A DNA stretch of 64,000 nt from an uncultured Pelagibacteraceae bacterium (GCA_902531175.1 CACADE010000001.1:62001-126000), one strand, 5' to 3'; shown: positions 37,132-46,486, counted from the stretch's first letter. Notes: generated by a model not told the origin, from the letters alone. A program made the numbers and translations.

Positions 37132-37910
37132 GAAAGTTAAAAAATATTTTTTTTGTATTAATATTCTCAGTTATAATACTAAATTCATCTAACTCTGCTG
37201 AAAAATCACCTCCATTTCTAGAGACTAAATGGACTTTCAAAGGTCTCTTTGGAAAATTTGATAGAGCATCACTTCAAAGGGGTTATCAAGTATATACAGA
37301 AGTATGTGCATCTTGCCATTCTATGAAATATTTAACCTATAGAAATTTAGCAGAAAAGGGTGGACCAGAATTTTCTGAAGCAGAGGCCAAAGCAATAGCT
37401 GCAAGTTTTGAGGTAACAGATGGCCCGGACAGCACTGGAGAAATGTTTGTAAGACCAGCCAAATTATCTGATAAATTCGTGATGCCATATGCTAACAAGC
37501 AAGAAGCTAAAGCTGCTAATGGTGGTGCTTATCCACCAGATATGTCTGTTCTAGTTAAGGCAAGAAAAGGCGGAGCAGATTATATTTATTCCTTATTGTT
37601 GGGATATTCTGAACCACCAGAAGGTGTAGAACTTGATGATGGTGTTTATTACAATAAGTATATGTATGGTAATAAAATTAAAATGCCAGCTCCTTTGTCC
37701 GATGATTTAATTGAATATACAGATGGAACAAAAGCTACAGCTGAGCAAATGTCTAAAGATGTAACAAATTTTCTGATGTGGTCAGCAGAACCACATTTAG
37801 AGCAAAGACATAAAACAGGATTTAGAGTTATAGCTTATTTGATAATACTAACTGTATTGGTTTATTTTACAATGAAAAAGATATGGTCACGTGTTGAACC
37901 TAAAGTTTAG
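37128..37910 (+). CDS. petC: Cytochrome c1 of the bc1 complex
   Basis: Heme c subunit passing electrons to soluble cytochrome c. The start is GTG. A signal peptide (about 1-24) precedes the heme site CASCH (C60, C63, H64) in [18 protein letters not shown]; the axial methionine is probably in [17 protein letters not shown]-terminal anchor helix lies at about 237-253. 260 residues. Its last 24 bases overlap the convergent ychF gene. Confidence 0.96.
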   Translation: MRKLKNIFFVLIFSVIILNSSNSAEKSPPFLETKWTFKGLFGKFDRASLQRGYQVYTEVCASCHSMKYLTYRNLAEKGGPEFSEAEAKAIAASFEVTDGPDSTGEMFVRPAKLSDKFVMPYANKQEAKAANGGAYPPDMSVLVKARKGGADYIYSLLLGYSEPPEGVELDDGVYYNKYMYGNKIKMPAPLSDDLIEYTDGTKATAEQMSKDVTNFLMWSAEPHLEQRHKTGFRVIAYLIILTVLVYFTMKKIWSRVEPKV

Positions 37911-38960
37911 AATATCCCCATCTTTAACGATATAATCTTTACCTTCTAATCTCATTTTGCCGTTTTCTCTTGATTTTAACCAACCACCACTACTAACGAA
38001 ATCTTTATAAGACACAGTTTCTGCTCTTATAAAACCTTTTTCAAAATCTGTATGAATTATACCTGCTGCTTGAGGTGCCATGCAATTTTTGTTAATTGTC
38101 CAAGCCCTTGTCTCCTCAATTCCTGAAGTAAAAAACGTCTCTAAAGATAATAGGTCATATCCTTTTTTAATTAATAAATTTAATCCAGTATCATCAACGT
38201 TAATCATTTTCATGTAGTTTTTTCTTTCTTCATTTTCTAGTTCATTTAATTGATTTTCTATTTCAGCTGAAATAGTTAGAGTGTTTTTAGAACCATATTT
38301 TTCAACAAAACTTTTTGTATAATCGTTGCCTTTATCAATGCTATTTTCATCAACATTACAAACATACAATTTAGGCTTTATTGATAATAATCCTGACAAT
38401 CTAACATCTTTTTTATCAAATTCATCGTATAATTTATTTATATCATCGTTATCATTAATTAAATTCTGAGCTCTTTCTAGAATTTGGTTCTGATTTTCTT
38501 CATTATTTTTTTTATTTTTCTTATCTAGTCTTTTTTGAATAGATTCCAAATCCGCTAAAGACATTTCCGTTTCAATTATTTCTAAATCTCTAATTGGATC
38601 AACTGTTGGATTTACATTTTGAATATCATCAGAATCAAAACATCTAATTAAATGAATAACAGCATCTACTTCTCTTATATGGGATAAGAATTTGTTACCC
38701 AATCCTTCACCTTTAGAGGCTCCTTCTACTAATCCTGCTATATCAACAAAAGATATTGTAGTATTTATTTTTTTTTTTGAATTTGAAATTTTAACCAATT
38801 CATCTAACCTATAATCTGGCACAGGAACTACACCTATATTTGGATCTATCGTACAAAAAGGGAAATTTGCTGCTTGAGCTTTACTTGAATTTGTGAGTGC
38901 ATTAAATAAAGTAGATTTACCAACGTTTGGTAAACCAACTATACCACACTTAAAACCCAT
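37887..38960 (-). CDS. ychF: Redox-regulated ATPase YchF (Obg-like)
   Basis: Ribosome-associated P-loop ATPase of the OLA1/YchF family. G1 is GLPNVGKSTLFNALTNS, the switch region is SFVDIAGLVEGASKGEGLGN, and the C-terminal TGS domain includes APQAAGIIHTDFEKGFIRAE. The 357 residues are normal. It directly abuts pth, with which it is conserved in many bacteria, and ends inside the petC 3' end on the opposite strand. Confidence 0.95.
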   Translation of the reverse strand: MGFKCGIVGLPNVGKSTLFNALTNSSKAQAANFPFCTIDPNIGVVPVPDYRLDELVKISNSKKKINTTISFVDIAGLVEGASKGEGLGNKFLSHIREVDAVIHLIRCFDSDDIQNVNPTVDPIRDLEIIETEMSLADLESIQKRLDKKNKKNNEENQNQILERAQNLINDNDDINKLYDEFDKKDVRLSGLLSIKPKLYVCNVDENSIDKGNDYTKSFVEKYGSKNTLTISAEIENQLNELENEERKNYMKMINVDDTGLNLLIKKGYDLLSLETFFTSGIEETRAWTINKNCMAPQAAGIIHTDFEKGFIRAETVSYKDFVSSGGWLKSRENGKMRLEGKDYIVKDGDILNFRFNT

Positions 38961-39521
38961 TTAATTATTGTTAACTTTGCTTGAGAATAAATCTAATTTT
39001 TTATCTATCAAAATAGCGATAGAGTCTATTATATTGTGAGTAATTTTTTCTAAGTGTTCTTGTTCATCATCAGAAAAATCATTTAAAACAAAATCTGATA
39101 CAGACATTTTATTCTCTGGCTTTCCAATCCCAATCCTCACTCTTGAATAGTCTTTTCCAATAAATTTATCTATTGAAGCAACTCCATTGTGACCTGCGCT
39201 TGATCCACCAAATTTTGCCTTTATTTTTCCAAACTCTACATCTAGATCATCATGAAAAACAATTACATCTTCTGCATCTATTTTGAAATATTCAAGCAAT
39301 TCTCTGATACATATTCCTGAGTTGTTCATGAAAGTCAGAGGTTTGATAGCATAAATTTTCTTTTCCCCGATATTACCTGTTGTAAGTAAACCCTTAAATT
39401 TTGGCTTTTGTTTTGAAAGACCAAATTTTTGATTTATCGCATCTACGACTTTAAAACCTATATTATGTCTATTATTATGACTGTTCGGGGTTGGATTGCC
39501 CAAACCTACGAGTAACAACAT
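38961..39521 (-). CDS. pth: Peptidyl-tRNA hydrolase
   Basis: Recycles peptidyl-tRNA dropped from ribosomes. The N-terminal motif LLVGLGNPTPNSHNNRHNIG contains the catalytic histidine (NRHNIG), PLTFMNNSG and FHDDLDVEFGKIK follow, and GHNGVASID is present. 186 residues. It lies between rplY and ychF, the standard rplY-pth-ychF order. Confidence 0.95.
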   Translation of the reverse strand: MLLLVGLGNPTPNSHNNRHNIGFKVVDAINQKFGLSKQKPKFKGLLTTGNIGEKKIYAIKPLTFMNNSGICIRELLEYFKIDAEDVIVFHDDLDVEFGKIKAKFGGSSAGHNGVASIDKFIGKDYSRVRIGIGKPENKMSVSDFVLNDFSDDEQEHLEKITHNIIDSIAILIDKKLDLFSSKVNNN

Positions 39522-39549
39522 TTTATTTTATTATTATTTTCACAGATTA

Positions 39550-40266
39550 TTATTTTTTCTCTGCTGGAGCTTTTCCTTCTTCTTTTCCTTTATCACTATC
39601 TGCAGCTTTTTCTGAACCTTCTTCAGGTTTAGCGTCTCCATCCGCAGCTGCCTCTGCACCTTCTCCACCTTCTCCCTCAGCTTCTGCTGGTTTTTCAGGC
39701 TCTTTAACAACTGTTGGTGCTGCTACAGTTGCGATTACAAAGTCTCTTCCTTGAATTGTAGGTGTTACATTTTCAGGTAAATTTATAAAAGATATTTTAA
39801 TACTTGCTCCAATATCTAAGTTATTTAAATCCACAACTAATTCTGTCGGTATGTTTTCTGTAGGACATCTTAATTCAACTTTTCGTCTTACTATATTCAA
39901 AACTCCACCTCTTTTTAATCCCGGTGATAATTCATGGTTTATAAATTTAACTGGAATTTCTAAAATTACTTTTGCACCTTTAACAATTCTTAAAAAATCT
40001 AAATGTATGGGCTCATCTGTTACTGTATCAAAATCAATAATTCTTGGTAAAACTTTTTGTTCTTTCCCATCTATATTAATTGAAATTATATTTGATAAAA
40101 TATTTTCTTTATTTAATAAATTTTTTACTTCTTTAATAGAAACAGAGATTTTTTGATTTGGTTCTTCTCCTCCGTAAATTATTCCTGGAACCATACCTTT
40201 GCTTCTAAGAGATTTTACTTCACCCTTAGTTTTTGTTTCTCTTATTGTGGCGGCTAATAAACTCAT
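39550..40266 (-). CDS. rplY: 50S ribosomal protein L25/CTC with acidic Ala-rich tail
   Basis: 5S rRNA-binding ribosomal protein of the long CTC type. The L25 domain (about 1-95) has RETKTKGEVKSLRSKGMVPG, and the TL5 C-terminal beta domain runs to about residue 185. The last roughly 55 residues are a low-complexity tail rich in Ala, Glu, Gly and Lys (for example AEGEGGEGAEAAADGDAKPE), which makes its DNA visibly more GC-rich than the surroundings. Length 238. It is followed by pth after 28 bases. Confidence 0.93.
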   Translation of the reverse strand: MSLLAATIRETKTKGEVKSLRSKGMVPGIIYGGEEPNQKISVSIKEVKNLLNKENILSNIISINIDGKEQKVLPRIIDFDTVTDEPIHLDFLRIVKGAKVILEIPVKFINHELSPGLKRGGVLNIVRRKVELRCPTENIPTELVVDLNNLDIGASIKISFINLPENVTPTIQGRDFVIATVAAPTVVKEPEKPAEAEGEGGEGAEAAADGDAKPEEGSEKAADSDKGKEEGKAPAEKK

Positions 40267-40311
40267 AAAGTGTCGGGTTTTTAACTTATGAAACTAAATT
40301 TTACAAGTAAA

Positions 40312-41244
40312 TTATTTAAATAGATCTGATACCGAGGTAGAGTTTGATATTCTTTTAATAGCTTCTCCAACCAAATTAGAGATTGTTAATACCTCAATAT
40401 TCTTAGCTTTTTTAACTTTCATTGAATTATCTATTGTATCAGTTACAACTAAATTTTTTATCGAAGATTTCTTAATTTTTTCAACAGCATTACCACTTAA
40501 CACACCATGTGTTACATACACATGAACATCTTTAGCTCCTCTTTTTTTTAATTCAGAAGCTGCATTTACAATTGTTCCGCCAGAATCGATTATATCATCA
40601 ACTAATATACAAGTTTTATTTTTCACATTTCCAATTACATTCATTACTTCCGATTTTCCAGGAGCAGGTCTTCTTTTGTCTACTATTGCTAAATCTACAT
40701 TTAACAATTTTCCTAAAGCCCTTGCTCTTGCGGTACCACCGACATCTGGAGCAACACAGATTATATTATTTTTTTTTAATTTCTTTTTTATATGTCTAGC
40801 AAATATTGGAGTTGCAAATAAGTTATCTACTGGAATATCAAAAAATCCTTGAATTTGTCCAGAGTGTAAATCAACTGTAACGACTCTATCTGCTCCTGCT
40901 TTTGCAATAAGATTAGATACAAGTTTTGCAGATATAGATGTTCTTGGAACCACCTTTCTATCTTGTCTAGCGTATCCAAAATATGGGATCACAGCAGTTA
41001 TGTTTTTGGCAGATGATCTTTTTAAAGCATCAATAGATAGTAGTAATTCCATTAAATTGTCATTTGCAGGAGATGAAACGGATTGAATTAAAAAAATACT
41101 ATTACCTCTAATATTTTCATTAATTTCAATATAGATTTCTCCGTCTGCAAATTTTCTTATATTTGAATTCACTAGTCTATTTTTTAAAAATTTAGATATT
41201 TTTTGACTGAGATGTTTATTACTGTTTCCTGTGAGAATTTTCAT
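40312..41244 (-). CDS. prs: Ribose-phosphate pyrophosphokinase
   Basis: Makes PRPP from ribose 5-phosphate and ATP for nucleotide, His and Trp synthesis. Key blocks are SVSSPANDNLMELLLSIDAL, VIPYFGYARQDRK, the ATP region VDLHSGQIQGFFDIPVDNL, and the PRPP loop ILVDDIIDSGGTI. 310 residues. It sits between pgeF and rplY; the prs-rplY-pth order is widely conserved. Confidence 0.96.
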   Translation of the reverse strand: MKILTGNSNKHLSQKISKFLKNRLVNSNIRKFADGEIYIEINENIRGNSIFLIQSVSSPANDNLMELLLSIDALKRSSAKNITAVIPYFGYARQDRKVVPRTSISAKLVSNLIAKAGADRVVTVDLHSGQIQGFFDIPVDNLFATPIFARHIKKKLKKNNIICVAPDVGGTARARALGKLLNVDLAIVDKRRPAPGKSEVMNVIGNVKNKTCILVDDIIDSGGTIVNAASELKKRGAKDVHVYVTHGVLSGNAVEKIKKSSIKNLVVTDTIDNSMKVKKAKNIEVLTISNLVGEAIKRISNSTSVSDLFK

Positions 41245-41254
41245 CCGCGATGAC

Positions 41255-42007
41255 CTATTTAATCATAATTGCAGAAATATTTCTACCATAATCGTTATGC
41301 TTATTTTTTTTTGATCTCCTAGAACTAAAAAAGTTATTTTCTAGAGCGTAGGTATCTTTTCTTATTATAGCTATTTTTTTAACTCCATTTTCATAAAATT
41401 GAGATTTTATATATTCGCTTAAATCAAAAAAAATTTTTTTCTTTTTAAATGTGAAGAAATTTACATTTTTTTTGTTTTTGTTCTTAAATAATTTAAAAAA
41501 ATCATCTTTTACTTCGTAGCTGTTTTTTTTTATACATGGCCCAATGCAAGCAATCATGTCTTTCTCTGAGCATCCATTTTTTTTTAAAAGCTGAATTGTT
41601 TTTTTTACTATTCCCTTGAAAGCACCTTTCCACCCAGCATGTATTGCACCAACAAATTTTTGCTTTTTTTCTATAATTAGAATTGGCGCACAATCTGCAG
41701 TGAGTATACTAATCGCAATATTTTGCTTATTTGTAATCATCGCGTCTCCAGTCAATCTTTTTTTTGGGACACCACTTATTTTATAAACTTTGTTACTGTG
41801 AATTTGATTAAGAGAAACTAGATTTTCACTTGTGCAGCCTATTTTTTTTGAAACTATTTTTAAATTTTTATTTATATTACCAATTTTATCTTTTGAACCT
41901 TTTCCACAATTTAAACTTTTGTAGATTCCTTTTGAGGTACCACCCAATTTATTAAAAAAATAATGTGAAATAGATTTTTGATCTCTAAAAATTTTTGACT
42001 TAATCAC
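41255..42007 (-). CDS. pgeF: Polyphenol oxidase / purine nucleosidase family PgeF (YfiH, LACC1-like)
   Basis: YfiH-family enzyme, known as a peptidoglycan editing factor and, in relatives, a purine nucleoside phosphorylase. The zinc-site blocks are LTADCAPILI, VGAIHAGWKGAFKGIV and ACIGPCIKKNSYEV. The start is GTG and shares GTGA with the midA stop. 250 residues. It is unusually rich in lysine and in poly-T/poly-A codon runs. Confidence 0.88.
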   Translation of the reverse strand: MIKSKIFRDQKSISHYFFNKLGGTSKGIYKSLNCGKGSKDKIGNINKNLKIVSKKIGCTSENLVSLNQIHSNKVYKISGVPKKRLTGDAMITNKQNIAISILTADCAPILIIEKKQKFVGAIHAGWKGAFKGIVKKTIQLLKKNGCSEKDMIACIGPCIKKNSYEVKDDFFKLFKNKNKKNVNFFTFKKKKIFFDLSEYIKSQFYENGVKKIAIIRKDTYALENNFFSSRRSKKNKHNDYGRNISAIMIK

Positions 42008-43044
42008 TTAAAACCCAAATTAAAATTATTTTTGGATTTGCTTACAAATAATACTTTAAACAAAGAGCCCATATATTTTTCGTCAATTAATCTTTTTATT
42101 CTATAAAATATGTCAGCTTTCTTACTAAATTGTAAATTTTTACTCATTATTTCAGCTCTTTTTAATATTCCTAATTTAATTAAAAAATTACCCTGGGTTG
42201 TTATTAAAGATTTCAATTTAGATTTTGCAAACTCTTTCTTGTACATATTAAAATTTATCAAATGAGTAATATCTGAGTTATAGGGGTTTTCTAAAAAACT
42301 AATTTTTCTATGCTTCTTAACACTTTGCAAAGTATTTTTCATTTTTCCGTCGGTAAAACCATAGTCTATCATTAATAAACCACCATTATTTTTGAAAATA
42401 AAATTTGCTATTTCATTAACAAATTTAATTGCTGAAGGTGAATATTCAACAAATTTTTCTTTTTTTATATCCTTACCTAAATATTTCTCAATTATTTTTG
42501 ATGACACTTTATGATCACAAACTTCGAACTTATTTTTTTTATATGCTACATATTTTTCATACCAATTATTGCTTTTCTTCAAAAACTGTTTGATAGGAAA
42601 TGCATCAAAAAATTCATTAGCCAAGAATATAGTTGGAGCCTTTGGAATTTCTTTTAAATTTTTAATCCATCGTACTTTTTCCTTATTTATTCTATTTTTC
42701 TGAATTTTTATCAGTAATGGACTTTTTTCTAAAATTAAGAGATTGGCAGATAAGTTAATTTCACTAAAATTATTTAAAGTTTTTATAATTTGTGACATCA
42801 TCTCACCGTTGCCTGCACCTAGTTCTATAATATTTATTTTTTTTGGTTTTTTTAAATTCTCCCAAAATGAAATTAACCAAATAGATATCATTTCTGAAAA
42901 AAGAACAGAAATATTAGGCGATGTTATGAAGTCACCTTCTTTTCCGAAAGGATATTTTTTAATATAATAACCATTATCTTTGTCATACAAAGATTTGTAA
43001 ATAAATCTATCCAATGAGATTTTTTTATTGTGTCCTATTAGCAT
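42004..43044 (-). CDS. SAM-dependent methyltransferase, MidA/NDUFAF7 family
   Basis: Family of arginine methyltransferases that in mitochondria assist complex I assembly. The SAM motif is NIIELGAGNGEMMSQII, the N-terminus has GYYIKKYPFGKEGDFITSPNIS, and LIDYGF-like MIDYGFTDGKM occurs after the core. 346 residues. The lgt-midA-pgeF order with overlaps is typical of alphaproteobacteria. The natural substrate here is not shown. Confidence 0.88.
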   Translation of the reverse strand: MLIGHNKKISLDRFIYKSLYDKDNGYYIKKYPFGKEGDFITSPNISVLFSEMISIWLISFWENLKKPKKINIIELGAGNGEMMSQIIKTLNNFSEINLSANLLILEKSPLLIKIQKNRINKEKVRWIKNLKEIPKAPTIFLANEFFDAFPIKQFLKKSNNWYEKYVAYKKNKFEVCDHKVSSKIIEKYLGKDIKKEKFVEYSPSAIKFVNEIANFIFKNNGGLLMIDYGFTDGKMKNTLQSVKKHRKISFLENPYNSDITHLINFNMYKKEFAKSKLKSLITTQGNFLIKLGILKRAEIMSKNLQFSKKADIFYRIKRLIDEKYMGSLFKVLFVSKSKNNFNLGFK

Positions 43045-43801
43045 TTTTATAATAGATGATAATTAATCCGCAGGTTAGTGCTATACAACTTATTATTTGC
43101 CCCATACTCAAATTGAAAAATAAATAACCTAGTTGTTGATCAGGTTCTCTGAAGAACTCGATAAAAAATCTAAAAAATGAGTATAAAATTAAAAAATAAC
43201 CTGAAATAATACCAGGTGACTTTCTTAATCTTTTAAACAACATATTTAAAATAATAAATAGAACAACTCCCTCAAATATCGCCTCATAAATTTGTGAAGG
43301 ATGACGATTTAAATCATCAATTTTTAAAAACTTTACCGACCATGGTACATTTGTTTCTATGCCATAAAGTTCTGAGTTTATGAAATTTGATATTCTTCCT
43401 AAAAAAATTCCTATAGGAGAGCAAACAGCAACCACATCTAAATAACTAAAAATGTTTTGATTTTTATTTTTGCAGAAAAAATAAGTTCCAATAATAATTC
43501 CAATTAGCGCACCGTGAAAAGACATGCCTCCTTGCCAAATTTTTATAATCTCAACTGGATTACTAATAAAATAAATTGGGTCATAAATAATTACATATCC
43601 AAGTCTTCCACCAAGGATGATACTTATGATCAAATAAGTTATATAATCGTCAAAATATTCTCTCTGAGCGCTATCTTTAATTAGTTTGTTCTTTGCAAAA
43701 TACCAACCAAATACCAAGCCAAATATATAAGACAAGGAATACCATCTAATTTCTAATGAAAAGATTTCAAAAGCGACTGGGTCAAAATTATTAATAAACA
43801 T
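43025..43801 (-). CDS. lgt: Prolipoprotein diacylglyceryl transferase
   Basis: Membrane enzyme that adds diacylglycerol to the lipobox cysteine of prolipoproteins. The Lgt signature is GRISNFINSELYG, MSFHGALIGI and HPSQIYEAIFEG are also conserved, and about seven membrane helices are visible. 258 residues. It overlaps midA by 20 bases and diverges from the ubiK-like gene across 48 bases. Confidence 0.95.
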   Translation of the reverse strand: MFINNFDPVAFEIFSLEIRWYSLSYIFGLVFGWYFAKNKLIKDSAQREYFDDYITYLIISIILGGRLGYVIIYDPIYFISNPVEIIKIWQGGMSFHGALIGIIIGTYFFCKNKNQNIFSYLDVVAVCSPIGIFLGRISNFINSELYGIETNVPWSVKFLKIDDLNRHPSQIYEAIFEGVVLFIILNMLFKRLRKSPGIISGYFLILYSFFRFFIEFFREPDQQLGYLFFNLSMGQIISCIALTCGLIIIYYKNANRTQ

Positions 43802-43807
43802 TTAATT

Positions 43808-43826
43808 GTAATATTATAAATATTAC
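43808..43826. promoter_or_regulatory. Perfect inverted repeat in the lgt/ubiK-like divergent gap
   Basis: GTAATATT, three bases, AATATTAC: perfect 8-base arms located seven bases before the lgt ATG, in the 48-base region between two divergent genes. It may bind a dimeric regulator. It is pure inference from symmetry and the AT-rich background lowers its weight. Confidence 0.3.
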
Positions 43827-43849
43827 TTAAACTTTGATAAGAAATTATT

Positions 43850-44092
43850 ATGTCAAAATCAAGATTCGTATTTGATAAATTTGCAAAATTTTTGGAAGAA
43901 GGACTGGTCAACTACAAAGATTTTAGTGATGAAGTCGTAAATATTTTACGCTCAAAAAAAGAAGAAATTATCCTTAAAATGAATTTAGTAAGTAAAGATG
44001 AAATTGATATATTAAATAAAAGAATTGAAAAATTGGAAAAAAAAATTGCTGAAAAAAAAATAAAAAAAAAAACTAAACAGGCAAAGAAATAA
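43850..44092 (+). CDS. UbiK/BMFP family accessory factor
   Basis: An 80-residue protein with the BMFP/UbiK pattern: an amphipathic N-terminal half (FDKFAKFLEEGLVNYKDFSDEV shows the family shape) and the coiled coil LVSKDEIDILNKRIEKLEKKI, then a lysine-rich tail. UbiK proteins promote ubiquinone biosynthesis by helping the Ubi complex, or promote membrane fusion in vitro. The tail is coded by long A runs (A9 and A11 around 44052-44072), which are slippage-prone. Its last 20 bases overlap the sensor kinase gene end. Confidence 0.75.
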   Translation: MSKSRFVFDKFAKFLEEGLVNYKDFSDEVVNILRSKKEEIILKMNLVSKDEIDILNKRIEKLEKKIAEKKIKKKTKQAKK

Positions 44093-45395
44093 TAACTTTT
44101 AATCCACCTAAACTAGACTTATCGAATTTAAGATCTCCACCATGTGATTTTACTACATCAGATGATATAGCCAAGCCAAGGCCAACACTTGACTTTGTTT
44201 CTGATCTACTTTTATCAATTTTATAAAATGGCTTCAAAACATTTTGATGTTCTTTTTGCGGTATGCCTGGACCATCATCTTCTATTGAAATATTAATAGT
44301 TGATCTTCCTTTTTTTAGATACAATTCAACATTATCAGCAAATTTTAAAGAATTATCTATAAGGTTATTAATACATCTACTGATTAAATTTTTTCTTCCA
44401 TCAAAATAAACCTTTTCTTTTAAAAAATATTTTATATTTGGTTTCTCATATTTTTTGCATATATCTTCAAGGAGGACAGATATATCAAACGTTTCAGTTT
44501 TATCTTTTGCTCCAGATCTTGCGAATTGAAGATATTCATTTAACATTTTTTCCATTTCATCAACATCTCTTGATAATTTTTCAACAACACTTTTGTCTTT
44601 AATCATCGCTATTTGAAGTTTTATCCTTGTCAAAGGTGTTCTTAAATCGTGGCTGATACCTGATAGCATCTCAGATCTTTGATTAAGATGTCTAATTATT
44701 CTTTTTCTCATTTTGTCAAACTCTAAACCAGCTTTTCGGATTTCGAGTGCTCCAGAAGGTCTAAATTCGTCAATATCTTCTCCTCGACCAAATCTTTCAG
44801 ATGCCTCTGCAAGTTTAGTTATGGGTCTAGTTTGATTTTTTAAAAAAATTATTGCTACTGCTATCATTAACAATGCTGGCAATGTTATCCAAAGACCAAA
44901 TAATCTAGCCGAACTTGTAGTTAGTCTTTCCCTTGGAATATAAAATTGAAAATATCCTTTTGAATATCCTATTTTTAAGTCAACAATTTCTTTGAAGTTT
45001 GTTGTATCAAACCAATAAGTTAAATTTTTTTTCTTTAATTCTCTTCTTAGTGATCGATCCACTGGACTGAACCATCTTTCTGGTATTTTATCTGGTAAGA
45101 TTTTATCTTTTTCATATTTAATATTAAAACCCAAGTGTTCTTTGAATAAAATTATTATAAAATCTTTGTTAGTTTCGTCGTTATCATAAGCATCTACAAA
45201 AGTTTTGACTTCAGAGACCAATGCTCTTGTCATTCCAGAATTAGTTTTGATCCAAAGACTATCAAAAAAAACTAAAGAGATAGTTATTTGCATAACTACT
45301 ATTGGAACAGCGACTATGAGTAAACCTCTATAAAAAAGTCTTTTAGGCAAGATATTTTTTATATATTTATTCAATCCATAAAACATAACCTTCAC
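44073..45395 (-). CDS. Sensor histidine kinase, EnvZ-like
   Basis: Membrane histidine kinase partnering the OmpR-type regulator next to it. Helices at about 22-46 and 166-185 bracket a periplasmic domain; a HAMP domain (about 186-238) follows; the phospho-acceptor is H249 in LSGISHDLRTPLTRIKLQ; the ATPase domain has the N box INNLIDNSLKFA and G boxes EDDGPGIP and SSVGLGLAIS. The annotated start is GTG; the ATG at 45386 is an alternative. Stimulus unknown. Confidence 0.9.
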   Translation of the reverse strand: MKVMFYGLNKYIKNILPKRLFYRGLLIVAVPIVVMQITISLVFFDSLWIKTNSGMTRALVSEVKTFVDAYDNDETNKDFIIILFKEHLGFNIKYEKDKILPDKIPERWFSPVDRSLRRELKKKNLTYWFDTTNFKEIVDLKIGYSKGYFQFYIPRERLTTSSARLFGLWITLPALLMIAVAIIFLKNQTRPITKLAEASERFGRGEDIDEFRPSGALEIRKAGLEFDKMRKRIIRHLNQRSEMLSGISHDLRTPLTRIKLQIAMIKDKSVVEKLSRDVDEMEKMLNEYLQFARSGAKDKTETFDISVLLEDICKKYEKPNIKYFLKEKVYFDGRKNLISRCINNLIDNSLKFADNVELYLKKGRSTINISIEDDGPGIPQKEHQNVLKPFYKIDKSRSETKSSVGLGLAISSDVVKSHGGDLKFDKSSLGGLKVIISLPV

Positions 45396-46044
45396 CTCTT
45401 ATTGTTTGTAAATAATTTGGGCTTTTGGGGTTTTCTTCAATTTTCTTCCTAAGTCTTGTAATGATTACGTCAACTGATCTCTCTTTATCAATTTTTATAA
45501 GATTTCCAATCTCCTCTCTTTTAAAAATTTTTCCAGGGGAATTAACCATTTTATCTAAAATTATTTTTTCTGTATTATTGATTTTTATTGATTTATCATT
45601 TTTCAAAATAAACTGCTTATTAAGATCTATTTCAATTTTACCAAATTTAAATTTTCTCTTTGTATTTTTATATTTTGTTTTATTTAAGATATTATTAATT
45701 CTAAGTATTAATTCTTTAGGCTCAAAAGGTTTTGGAAGGTAATCGTCTGCACCAATATCCAAACCCTCTATTCTCTCTGAAGCTTCACCCTTCGCAGTTA
45801 AAAGAATTATAGGGGTTGAAATTTTATCTTTATTTTCTTTTGTAAATTCTAAACCACTCTTTCCTGGCATCATTATATCAAGCACTATTAAATCAAATTT
45901 TATAATTTTGACTTTCTCAAGAGCATCTTCGGCACTATTCGAACTAGTTACAAGATATTCATTTTGGGAAAGGTATTCTTTAACTAATTCTCTTATGCCA
46001 TCATCGTCATCTACAACTAAAATATGTGCTTTAAATTTTTCCAT
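45367..46044 (-). CDS. OmpR-family response regulator (PetR-like position)
   Basis: DNA-binding response regulator. Receiver: D12-D14 acidic pocket in LVVDDDDGIRE, phospho-acceptor D56 in IVLDIMMPGKSG, T83 and K105 (ADDYLPKPFEPKE). The winged-helix domain ends DVIITRLRKKIEENP and LQTIRGEGYVLW. 225 residues. It overlaps the kinase gene and the MarR gene. In Rhodobacter a MarR/OmpR pair (petP-petR) controls petABC; that link here is an inference from order. Confidence 0.9.
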   Translation of the reverse strand: MEKFKAHILVVDDDDGIRELVKEYLSQNEYLVTSSNSAEDALEKVKIIKFDLIVLDIMMPGKSGLEFTKENKDKISTPIILLTAKGEASERIEGLDIGADDYLPKPFEPKELILRINNILNKTKYKNTKRKFKFGKIEIDLNKQFILKNDKSIKINNTEKIILDKMVNSPGKIFKREEIGNLIKIDKERSVDVIITRLRKKIEENPKSPNYLQTIRGEGYVLWIE

Positions 46045-46474
46045 TAATTATTTTTTTTAAAACATTATCAAAACTAACAACCTCATTTGCTTTTGATGCG
46101 GAGAATGCTTGGTAAATTCTTTTCTTTTGAGCTGAGAAAATTTCGTTAAATAATTTTTCTCCTTCTTCTGTTAAGAAGACATGTTTTATTCTCGTATCTA
46201 CTTGATCTTTTTCATATTTTATAGCTTTTAAATTTATTAAATCTTTCAAAACTCTATTCAAACTTTGCTTTGTAACTTTCAATTTTCTTAAAAGTTCTGA
46301 TATTGTGATACCCTCATATAATGAAATTAGGTGAATAACCTTGTTATGTGCGACACCTATGGAGTATTTATTCAACACATTTTTAGCATCTGAGACCGTC
46401 TCTCTGTAGCCAAGAAATATTTTTTCAATATATTGTTTGAGATCATCATCTTTTAAATATAAAAGTTTTTTCAT
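46031..46474 (-). CDS. MarR-family transcriptional regulator (PetP-like position)
   Basis: Winged-helix regulator of 147 residues. The recognition region reads ISELLRKLKVTKQSLNRVLKDL, and the wing KYEKDQVDTRIKHVFLTEEGEKLF matches the MarR DxRxxxxxLT pattern. It overlaps the response-regulator gene by 14 bases, so the MarR-OmpR-kinase genes form one operon. It diverges from ilvE, with a candidate operator between. Ligand unknown. Confidence 0.88.
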   Translation of the reverse strand: MKKLLYLKDDDLKQYIEKIFLGYRETVSDAKNVLNKYSIGVAHNKVIHLISLYEGITISELLRKLKVTKQSLNRVLKDLINLKAIKYEKDQVDTRIKHVFLTEEGEKLFNEIFSAQKKRIYQAFSASKANEVVSFDNVLKKIINGKI

Positions 46475-46486
46475 ATTGGTAAGTTA

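Noticed and set aside
39491-39754. Ser/Pro/Ala-rich open frame on the plus strand
   Set aside because: It is the antisense of the low-complexity tail of ribosomal protein L25 and has no independent support.
44051-44073. A9 and A11 runs as a frameshift in the ubiK-like gene
   Set aside because: The frame stays open and ends in a plausible lysine-rich tail, so I treat it as an intact gene; slippage is possible but unproven.
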